NCBI GenBank assembly: GCA_031430595.1
Contig: JANPBU010000052.1
Span: forward strand, 1 to 64,000
DNA from: JANNBN01 sp031430595
Lineage (GTDB): Bacteria; Actinomycetota; Acidimicrobiia; Acidimicrobiales; JANYDT01
Length of the DNA: 64,000 bases
Direction: 5' to 3'
Below the pieces are notes generated by a model, which had not been told where the DNA came from, did not search any database, and saw only the letters and a program-made list of their open reading frames with translations. This document shows, piece by piece, positions 1 to 7,031 of the stretch. How positions within the stretch are numbered: the stretch's first letter is position 1; each line of letters starts with the position of its first letter. A program made the position numbers and the translations under genes.

Positions 1-3000
1 CCCGTAACCCCTAATGAGTTTGTAATTCGCCCCGATCTGACTGAACCGAAGATTCGCATCACCAGAATTACAAGCCGCGAAACCAACCTGATTTGATCCC
101 GGCCCGCTACCCAAACACGCAACATCAGAAAGCTGTGTCGGGTCGCTACTCCTCGCCTTCGACCGTAGATAATTATTCGCTGACGTGAACGGCGGCGGAG
201 GAGTACTTCCACCCCCACCGCCGCCCGGTGTTGTGGTCGGCACGGGTGGGTAGGTTGTGGGCGTTCCCGGTACCGTGGTCGGTGGGCTCAGCGTTGGAGG
301 GGGTGGTGTGGTCGTTACCGGCGTCCCGTTAGTCGAAGGCACATGTAGGTATGCCTGCAAGCTTTGACTCGGGTCAGAAATGCATACGAGAATGTCGCTG
401 AGGGTGAGTGAATCCACTGTCGAGTTGGCGGGCACCTTTGGTAGTGGCCGATTCGGGGGGACATCCGCAGAATAAGCTGGCGACCAGGTCGCTGCATATT
501 CGGAAACGGTCCCCCTTATGTAGCCAATGTAATCACTGCCAAATACAACGGCTGTTGAGTACCTCACGGTGATCGTTGACCAGAAGTAGCCAATTCCGGT
601 AGCTCGTATGTTGCCGGCGTTCCATGCCTCGGCTGGTATCGAGAAGCCCGAATACGTTATTGGGTTGTCGGGTAGACATTCGCTTTGATAAAAGGAGTAT
701 CCGGTCAGATTTCGGTCGGTACCCGGATAGGGCGGCACTGGCGGCAGCGTTAGTGGTGGAAGTGTCGTCGGAGCAATCGTCGTTGTCGTAGCGACAGTGG
801 TCGTTGGGGCGATTGTGGTTGTTGTTACCCTCGTCGTGGTTGTTGGCAGCACGGTTGTTGGCGTCGCGGTTGTCGGCACCACGGTTGTTGGTGTTGCCGT
901 GGTCGGCGTAACAGTCGAGGTTGGTGGGGTTATTGTTGTCGTAGTCGTAGGTGTGCTTACGGTACTGAATACGATGTCGTCGACGTACGCCGTTGCTTGG
1001 TCGCTGTTGGTTTGACCGGAAACGGTGACCTCGATTGATAAGCCTGCAGCCACCGGGGTTGGAAAGGCGAGCGTGATGGTTTGCCAGCCGGGTTGAGCAA
1101 CAAAATTTTGCGCGGTTAGGTGCTGGTTGTTTCCAGAGACAGCAACTTGGAGTACTTGTCCGCCTTGTGGTCCGCCATTAACAGCGACACTGAGGCTTCG
1201 GATAGTCGCACCGATTTGTGGTGAATGGAACTTGATGCCCTTTTCGCCGTCGGGTTCGAAGGATATGGATCGTGTGCCACGGGCGGGTGCTGTGTTTGCG
1301 AGGTTGTGCGGGGCGAAACTCCAATCTTGAAATGCTTCAGAAAGTTGATCGTCGTAGACCGTGATCGTCGAACCTGTTGGTGTTGCAATATCGGGAAGTA
1401 TCTCGAAGTCGGGGCTGATTCCAATGACTTCGCCAGGGTTGTTCGTGAACAGCACGGCCTTCCATAAACCGGGTGCGAGGTTAGGAAAAGTTGTTTGTCC
1501 GGCACCGGTAACTGCTACCTGATCGCCGCAGTTCGAACACGAATTTTGCGATGCTGACCGTTGAACTCGGAGGAAGGTTCGACCGGTTACGCCAGGGTCC
1601 CAGACGCCACTAATTGTGACGCCAACACTTGCGTTCGGTTGGTACACCGAGTTGGTAGTCACTGCAACGAACGGGCGGCCAAACAATGCGACTGACCTAA
1701 GGGTGTAACTACTTGTCGACGTCAACGAAATCTTAATTGGATCGGCACCCAATGGTGAGTTGAACGGTATCGAGTGGATGGTTGAGCCCGCAGCAACTGT
1801 GAAGTCTGCATACGATCTGGTTCCGTCTTGAGTTTCAACTTTGATGGTGACCGGGTTGCTCGCAGAAATGTCGAGTCGAAGGGCTCTGGCTTCCGGTTTT
1901 GCCGGGCCGGTGATAGTTAACTGTCCCGAAACTGTTGGCGAGCTGACGACGGGCTGCGATGAGTATGACGGCGCAAACGTGAGCGGTGACGTTGACAAAA
2001 CCGTGAGGTCGACCGACGGTGCCGGCCCGCCAGTAGCCTCTCCCACCCTGCAGGTATCAACGGTTTGTGTACCGAAACCCAATTGGAGGTTGTCGATTGC
2101 GATGTTGCCAGCAGTGCCTGCCGCGTAAATGTTGAAACTCGTCCATGCCCACGAGGTCTGGAATGCCGGGAATGAGCACGTGTAGCGGGCCCAGTTTGGT
2201 GAAGCTGGTAGTTGTCTGCTGGTTGGGTTCGCCGTGTCGGTCGGCGCATAAATACCAACCGCCACAGGCACCGTGCTTTTCACATCAAATGTCAACGTTG
2301 TAAACGCAGCGGAGGGGCTCGTGTCGCGTCCTACTTTGATACCTTCCCACGCTGGTGTGCCGGTACGGTTCAGATACGCGCCGGGGTTCCCGCCGCTTGC
2401 TTCAACAGTGTGCCCCGGTCCTGCAGACCATCCGTTCACATACGAATTAGCGAATACTGCCTGGCCCGGAGACGACGCTATCGTCGTTGTCGTTGTGCTT
2501 GAAGTTGTCGTGGTCGCAGCCGGGTTCGTGGTGGTTGTGCTGGTTGTCGTTGCTACCGGAACTTTGGTGGTTGTGGTTCCCCCGGTTGGGCCACCTGCCT
2601 GGCAGGTGTTGATGGGTTGGGTTCCGTAGCCGAGTTGGACATTGTCTACGGAAATGTCTCCCGGGTTAGCGACGTTGTACAGCTTGAAACCCATCCATGG
2701 CCAAGCCGTTTGCAGAGCAGGAAATGCGCACGTGTAACGAGTCCAGTTCGCTGATGCTGGTGCTTGGCGTCCGAGTGGTTGGGTTCCACCTGAATCAGCG
2801 TAAATAGCGAGAGCGATTGGCACCGTGCTTTTGAGGTCGAAGCTCATTGTGGTGAATGCACCGGCCGGGCTACCGGTACTGAAACCGATTCCTTCATAGG
2901 CTGGTGTAGAGGTTCGGCTCAGGAACGCGGCGGGGTTGCCGCCAGTCGCCTGCACAACATGGCCTGCGGTAGCTGACCATCCGTTCACATACGAATCAGC

Positions 3001-5271
3001 AAACACAATTTGGCCTGGCGCAGCAGCGATTGTGGTGCTCGTTGACGACGTTGTCGTTGTCGTTGTCGCCGGGCTTGTCGTCGTTGAAGTTGTGGTTGCC
3101 GGGGTCGTTGTGGTGGTTGTGGTTCCGCCGGTTGGTCCGCCTGCTTGGCAGGTGTCAACGGTTTGGGATCCGGTGCCGAGTTGGATGTTATCGATCGCAA
3201 AGTTTCCAGCGGTCCCCGCCGCATAAATATTGAAATTCATCCACGCCCACGACGTTTGCAGCGCTGGGAACGCACACGTGTACCTGGTCCAGTTAGCTGA
3301 AGCTGGCACCTGCCTGGTTGTCGGGTTGTTCGTTGCGGTTGGTGCATAAATACCAACAGCTACCGGTACCGTACTTTTCACATCGAACGACATTGTTGTG
3401 AACGCAGCCGTCACAGCAGTGGCTCGTCCTACTTTGATACCTTCCCAAGCCGGTGTCGCGATTCGACTCAAGTACGCGCCCGGGTTTCCGCCAGACGATT
3501 CGACGCTATGACCGGTTCCCGCTGACCATCCGTTCACATACGAATCCGCAAATACAGCTTGACCAGAACCTGCTGCGATTGTTGTGGTTGCTGCTGGGCT
3601 GGTAGTGCTGGTCGAAGTCGAAGTTGTCGCAGGGCTTGTTGTTGTCGATGTCGTTGCCGGGCTCGTCGTGGTCGTAGTGGTCACAGGAGTCGTCGTCGAG
3701 CAGGTGTTTTGGGTTGCGACCTCGGCTGCTGTGAGCGCCCGGCTATGAACACATATCGTGTCGATTGACCCGTTGAAGAGTTCCTCAGCCGTATTCGCCG
3801 TGCTGGTGTTCGCGCCGCCACCAATCAACAGGGGTCGATCAGATACCACAATGGTGCCACTGCGCCCCTGGATGCCAGTTTGTGTGCCGTTTGTATACAA
3901 CCGAAGATTCGACCCGTCGTACGTGGCCGCAATATGGGTCCACTGACCTACCGGAACAGGCCCCCCAGTATGACCCTGCGTGCCATTCGCCGTCGTATTA
4001 AAATAAATCTGAAGGTTTCCGCCTTGCGTACCAAGAACAAACTGATCGTTACTACCGGTGCCAAGCTGACGGGCGACGATTGCAGTAAACGCAGAGTTTG
4101 TGGTCGGCTTCACCCAGCCACTCACCGACATCTGCGCGGTGATGGTGTTCAACGAAGCAGAATTCGGGATTGCTACATGACTGTTACCGGCGCCGTTCAA
4201 CACCACACCCTGACCAGTTTTACCGGCACCAAAAACAGCACCGCCGTTTAGTTGGCCGTTATTGGCGTTAGCCGTCGAGTCAGCAACATTCCCGTCAAAC
4301 GCCCACGAACCAACCAGACCGGCCACCGAAACGGGAGGAACCGAAGTAGTTGTCGTCGCCGAAGTCGTTGTCGTCACTGCGGCGGTCGTAGTCGTCGTGC
4401 TCGTCGTAGTCGTCGCTGCAGCGGTCGTAGTCGCGGCGCTCGTGGTAGTCGTTGTTCCGGCACTCCCAGCCGGACAGGTGTTTTGTGTGGCGATCTCGGC
4501 TGCACCAAGGGCCCGGTTGTGGATACATGCCGTATCGATAGTGCCAACGAACAGTTCCTCAGCGGTGTTCGCAGTACTGGTATTGGCCCCACCGCCAATA
4601 AGCAACGGCTTGTCGGTAACAGCAATAGTGCCCGTTCGAGCCTGCGTGGCTGCCAACAAACCATTCACAAAGAAACGAATATTGGCACCGTCGTAGGTGA
4701 ACGCAATATGTGACCACTGACCAATGGTGATGCTCGGCCCGAAAAAACCCTGATTGCCACCGTTGGCGGTATTCAGATACAACGCCAACGTGGTTCCCGA
4801 CAGCCCGAACACAAACTGGTCGTTGGTGGCAGTACCAAACTGACGAGAAGCAACCACAGCCAACCCACTCGGGGTAGCAGTTGGTTTAATCCAACTACTT
4901 ACCGTCAAAGCAGTATTTACCGTGTTCAGCGAAGCAGAGTTCGCAATGGCCACGTGACTGTTCCCGGTTCCGCTCAGTACGAGACCCTGGCCGGTCTGGC
5001 CCGTTCCGATAACAGCGCCACCATTCAAGACACCGTTATTAGCGTTCGTTGTCGAATCAGCAACATTCCCCTCGAACGCCCACGACCCGACCAACCCATC
5101 GCTCGGCGTCAAGGCCGCAAGTTCACCACCTACCGAAACAATAAGCGTACCGATTACCAGCAGAACGAGAGAGAGAGATGCGTGAATGCCGAAGACGAGA
5201 GAACATGTGAATCCACCTAAAGCTTTTGAAGGTCCTCGTTCATCGAACCAGACCTTCAAAAACTGAAACAT
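1..5271 (-). CDS. Large secreted multidomain surface protein (LamG and jelly-roll repeats, Thr-rich linkers), C-terminus beyond the window
   Basis: An open frame runs on the minus strand from ATG 5271 to the left edge without a stop (at least 1757 residues). A hydrophobic core (SLSLVLLVIGTLIVSVGG) ending near ELAA looks like a signal peptide. Next come two LamG/concanavalin-like domains (about 4480-5110 and 3705-4325; LVGSWAF, then GQWSHIAFTYDG or its variant), three jelly-roll or carbohydrate-binding-like repeats (about 2042-3570), a region with few recognisable motifs, and a Cys-containing module near 360-720. Thr-rich linkers join the modules. Inference: an exported adhesin or polysaccharide-binding protein; no catalytic domain was recognised in the visible part. 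The start is uncertain. ATG 5271 is in frame but has a weak ribosome site and a long, atypical n-region. ATG 5206 has a good AGGTGGA site but is out of frame with the body because of a (GA)6 tract. The Val-rich plus-strand ORFs here are shadows of the Thr codons. Confidence 0.85.
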   Translation of the reverse strand, partial: MFQFLKVWFDERGPSKALGGFTCSLVFGIHASLSLVLLVIGTLIVSVGGELAALTPSDGLVGSWAFEGNVADSTTNANNGVLNGGAVIGTGQTGQGLVLSGTGNSHVAIANSASLNTVNTALTVSSWIKPTATPSGLAVVASRQFGTATNDQFVFGLSGTTLALYLNTANGGNQGFFGPSITIGQWSHIAFTYDGANIRFFVNGLLAATQARTGTIAVTDKPLLIGGGANTSTANTAEELFVGTIDTACIHNRALGAAEIATQNTCPAGSAGTTTTTSAATTTAAATTTTSTTTTTAAVTTTTSATTTTSVPPVSVAGLVGSWAFDGNVADSTANANNGQLNGGAVFGAGKTGQGVVLNGAGNSHVAIPNSASLNTITAQMSVSGWVKPTTNSAFTAIVARQLGTGSNDQFVLGTQGGNLQIYFNTTANGTQGHTGGPVPVGQWTHIAATYDGSNLRLYTNGTQTGIQGRSGTIVVSDRPLLIGGGANTSTANTAEELFNGSIDTICVHSRALTAAEVATQNTCSTTTPVTTTTTTSPATTSTTTSPATTSTSTSTTSPAATTTIAAGSGQAVFADSYVNGWSAGTGHSVESSGGNPGAYLSRIATPAWEGIKVGRATAVTAAFTTMSFDVKSTVPVAVGIYAPTATNNPTTRQVPASANWTRYTCAFPALQTSWAWMNFNIYAAGTAGNFAIDNIQLGTGSQTVDTCQAGGPTGGTTTTTTTPATTTSTTTSPATTTTTTSSTSTTIAAAPGQIVFADSYVNGWSATAGHVVQATGGNPAAFLSRTSTPAYEGIGFSTGSPAGAFTTMSFDLKSTVPIALAIYADSGGTQPLGRQAPASANWTRYTCAFPALQTAWPWMGFKLYNVANPGDISVDNVQLGYGTQPINTCQAGGPTGGTTTTKVPVATTTSTTTTNPAATTTTSSTTTTTIASSPGQAVFANSYVNGWSAGPGHTVEASGGNPGAYLNRTGTPAWEGIKVGRDTSPSAAFTTLTFDVKSTVPVAVGIYAPTDTANPTSRQLPASPNWARYTCSFPAFQTSWAWTSFNIYAAGTAGNIAIDNLQLGFGTQTVDTCRVGEATGGPAPSVDLTVLSTSPLTFAPSYSSQPVVSSPTVSGQLTITGPAKPEARALRLDISASNPVTIKVETQDGTRSYADFTVAAGSTIHSIPFNSPLGADPIKISLTSTSSYTLRSVALFGRPFVAVTTNSVYQPNASVGVTISGVWDPGVTGRTFLRVQRSASQNSCSNCGDQVAVTGAGQTTFPNLAPGLWKAVLFTNNPGEVIGISPDFEILPDIATPTGSTITVYDDQLSEAFQDWSFAPHNLANTAPARGTRSISFEPDGEKGIKFHSPQIGATIRSLSVAVNGGPQGGQVLQVAVSGNNQHLTAQNFVAQPGWQTITLAFPTPVAAGLSIEVTVSGQTNSDQATAYVDDIVFSTVSTPTTTTTITPPTSTVTPTTATPTTVVPTTATPTTVLPTTTTRVTTTTIAPTTTVATTTTIAPTTLPPLTLPPVPPYPGTDRNLTGYSFYQSECLPDNPITYSGFSIPAEAWNAGNIRATGIGYFWSTITVRYSTAVVFGSDYIGYIRGTVSEYAATWSPAYSADVPPNRPLPKVPANSTVDSLTLSDILVCISDPSQSLQAYLHVPSTNGTPVTTTPPPPTLSPPTTVPGTPTTYPPVPTTTPGGGGGGSTPPPPFTSANNYLRSKARSSDPTQLSDVACLGSGPGSNQVGFAACNSGDANLRFSQIGANYKLIRGYG
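2042..3570 (-). repeat. Three tandem jelly-roll-like domain repeats with Thr linkers
   Basis: Three copies of a module about 140 residues long lie at roughly 3143-3567, 2597-3021 and 2042-2475, with a period of about 545-550 bp. Each starts near FA(D/N)SYVNGWSA, carries an (A/P)AS(A/P)NW(T/A)RYTC(A/S)FPA motif and ends near DNxQLG followed by (D/N)TC. The first two linkers are almost pure Thr/Ser. The spacing and similarity suggest internal duplication, which allows copy number to change by recombination. Confidence 0.75.
5167..5178. repeat. (GA)6 dinucleotide tract at the start of the surface-protein gene
   Basis: Six GA units (TC on the coding strand) lie between ATG 5206, which has an AGGTGGA ribosome site at 5212-5218, and the hydrophobic core of the signal peptide. 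With six units the frame from ATG 5206 stops early. With four or seven units it would join the signal-peptide core and the rest of the protein. This could be a slippage site or an indel in the sequence; only the tract and the frames are directly visible. Confidence 0.5.
5224..5261. promoter_or_regulatory. Perfect 11-bp inverted repeat upstream of the second possible start
   Basis: TTTTGAAGGTC at 5224-5234 and GACCTTCAAAA at 5251-5261 form a perfect inverted repeat with a 16-nt loop. If translation begins at 5206, it lies in the leader just upstream of the ribosome site, suggesting an RNA hairpin or an operator. If translation begins at 5271, it lies inside codons 4-16. Confidence 0.45.
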
Positions 5272-5397
5272 TTTCTCTGCAATCATCAAGACTGATGAAC
5301 GCCAAGAGCTAACTGCTATCAGCCGAATCGCAGCGCTGAATGATCCATAAACAGAATATGTGATTCATTTAAGGACCATGCCTGTTACCGGTGAGGC

Positions 5398-6006
5398 GTG
5401 AATGTCAGTCATCCGCTTTTTGATGTTGTTCCGGGGGCTCGCGGGCGACTTCTGTACGCACTAGCGATCTCTCAGCGAGCCGTCACACGTCGTCGGCTTT
5501 CATCCATCGCTGGGGTAGCCCCTGGTAACGCAAACCGCATTCTTGACGAACTTGTCGGAAGCGGTATCTGTCATCAATCAGAAGCTGGCCGATCGCTGAT
5601 GGTTTCATTGAATCGCCAACATCTGGCGTCCGAGCAAATTCTGGCCCTCGTGGCTCTTCGAGCAACGCTTATCGAACGGTTACAGGTTACGGCTTCTCAA
5701 TCGAAAGTTCTTAAGGCTGCGTGGTTGTTCGGGTCAGTGGCCAGAGGCGACTCGACAGAACAATCCGATGTCGATGTTGTCTTGGTGTTTGGCGATCCGC
5801 TTTGCGATCAAGCGACGCAACTCGTCACCGAATTGAGTGATCGAATTCTCGCGTGGACTGGTTGCGAACTGCAGGCAATTGAGTACTCGGAAGCGTCTTG
5901 GTCTGATCTGGTCGCCCGCGAGGGCCGCCTGATCGCAGAAATTCGCCGAGACGGAATCCCCCTGACATCATCATCGACCAACATGTACCTTCGCTCACCA
6001 ACATGA
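5398..6006 (+). CDS. MntA-like nucleotidyltransferase with N-terminal helix-turn-helix (putative antitoxin)
   Basis: The 202-residue protein begins at GTG 5398 after a GGTGAGG-like site. Residues about 20-75 resemble a winged helix-turn-helix (RRRLSSIAGVAPGNANRILDEL). The second half is a minimal nucleotidyltransferase with GSVARGDSTEQSDVD, which fits the GSX10DXD signature of the MNT family exactly. In characterised MntA-HepT systems this enzyme adds AMP to the HEPN toxin and neutralises it. The stop overlaps the next start by 4 nt (ATGA), so the pair is translationally coupled. The fused helix-turn-helix would suit autoregulation of the operon; this is inference. Confidence 0.8.
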   Translation: MNVSHPLFDVVPGARGRLLYALAISQRAVTRRRLSSIAGVAPGNANRILDELVGSGICHQSEAGRSLMVSLNRQHLASEQILALVALRATLIERLQVTASQSKVLKAAWLFGSVARGDSTEQSDVDVVLVFGDPLCDQATQLVTELSDRILAWTGCELQAIEYSEASWSDLVAREGRLIAEIRRDGIPLTSSSTNMYLRSPT

Positions 6007-6389
6007 GTCGAGCAAAGGGAACCCGTCGAAATTGCACACCAGACGATTCACGAAAACGATTGATTGACGCGAAACAGTTTCTTGAGGCTGCCGTGCTGTT
6101 AGATGCCCCAGACGTTGTTGCGACGAATGCAATCCACGCTTCAATCGCCGCAGCCGATGCCATTACTTGCCATGCGCTCGGAGAACGATCGAACGATGGA
6201 AATCATCAGTCTGCCGTGGATTTGCTTCGCCAGGTCGACAAAGCCCTTGCTACGACCTTGAAGCGTTCGCTTGATCGCAAAACCAAAGTTGCCTACGAAA
6301 GCGAAGACCTTGCTGCGAGCGATGCCGAGTTCTGCCTCCGATGGGCGCAGACGTTGGTAGGCGCCGCCGAAAAACGATTGCTCACGTAA
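6003..6389 (+). CDS. HEPN-domain protein (putative HepT-like toxin)
   Basis: A 128-residue, mostly helical protein, coupled by a 4-nt overlap to the nucleotidyltransferase. It resembles HEPN proteins in its helices (KQFLEAAVLL, ATNAIHASIAAADAITCHALGE) and has RSNDGNH, an R-x5-H arrangement in the range of the HEPN RNase motif (Rx4-6H). The tyrosine of the HepT RX4HXY signature is absent (HQS follows), so activity may differ from HepT. The pairing with a GSX10DXD enzyme is the main reason for the call. It could instead be an accessory HEPN subunit without RNase activity. Confidence 0.65.
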   Translation: MSRAKGTRRNCTPDDSRKRLIDAKQFLEAAVLLDAPDVVATNAIHASIAAADAITCHALGERSNDGNHQSAVDLLRQVDKALATTLKRSLDRKTKVAYESEDLAASDAEFCLRWAQTLVGAAEKRLLT

Positions 6390-6412
6390 CAACACTGCTC
6401 ACGTAACAACGC
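6379..6412. repeat. Tandem 17-bp duplication spanning the HEPN stop codon
   Basis: TGCTCACGTAACAACAC at 6379-6395 is followed directly by TGCTCACGTAACAACGC at 6396-6412. The HEPN stop (TAA 6387-6389) lies in the first copy, so the second copy is untranslated. It looks like a recent small duplication. Confidence 0.7.
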
Positions 6413-6427
6413 TGCCAGTTGTCGAGG

Positions 6428-6991
6428 TCAGGTTCCAAGGAATAGATCAGAGATCGAAATCTCCACACGTGGGCAAACCAAAACGAGAAGGTCGGTCTCG
6501 TCGAGCGTTCGGGTGGTCCACACCCCGTCGCGACGTTCGACATGCTCGATGGTTCGAGTCTCTGGGTCGATAAGTAAGTAATGCAGCACCGAACCGAGTT
6601 GTAGGTACGAGAACCGCTTCTCTCGCCGGTCTACCCATTTCGTCGATGGCGACAACACCTCGGCGATCAGACACGGGGCGGTTTCGACATACAAATCATT
6701 GGAAGGCTCACACGAAACAACCACGTCCGGGTAGTAGCGGGCTACCGACTTGCCAGCCTCGACCCGCACCTGAACATCAAGTAGAGAAGCACGACAACCA
6801 TGGGCATCAGCCGGACCGAGAAGTTCCTTCCATAGATTGCCAGCGATGCGATTATGCACCTTACTTGACCCGGTCATCGCAATGATTATCCCGTCGACGT
6901 ACTCAGATCGATGTACCTCGGGGCCGCGCTCAGCCTCACGTTCTACATAGACCGCTTCGGTCACGAACAACGGCTGACTAAGTTCGCTCAT
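6428..6991 (-). CDS. Uma2 family (DUF820) endonuclease-like protein
   Basis: The 187-residue protein matches the Uma2 family, which has a PD-(D/E)XK restriction-nuclease fold and mostly unknown function. Visible motifs are the family N-terminal pattern (EYVDGIIIAMTGSS, HNRIAGNLWKEL), the metal-site PDVVVS, and IAEVLSPSTKWVDRREKRFSYLQ with its E and downstream K. The length is normal for the family. It converges on the HEPN gene with a 38-bp gap. Uma2 genes are usually multicopy and found in accessory regions, which fits its place beside the toxin-antitoxin-like pair. Confidence 0.85.
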   Translation of the reverse strand: MSELSQPLFVTEAVYVEREAERGPEVHRSEYVDGIIIAMTGSSKVHNRIAGNLWKELLGPADAHGCRASLLDVQVRVEAGKSVARYYPDVVVSCEPSNDLYVETAPCLIAEVLSPSTKWVDRREKRFSYLQLGSVLHYLLIDPETRTIEHVERRDGVWTTRTLDETDLLVLVCPRVEISISDLFLGT

Positions 6992-7031
6992 CTCCTTATC
7001 TTACGGTTGCTGTCAAGCAGAAGAGAAGGCC

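Noticed and set aside
797..1015. Plus-strand Val-rich open frames in the first 5 kb
   Set aside because: They are mirror readings of Thr-rich linkers of the large minus-strand gene and have no start-site or family support.
5398..6991. Prophage or integrated island
   Set aside because: No integrase, attachment-site repeat, tRNA or phage structural gene was seen near the toxin-antitoxin-like pair.
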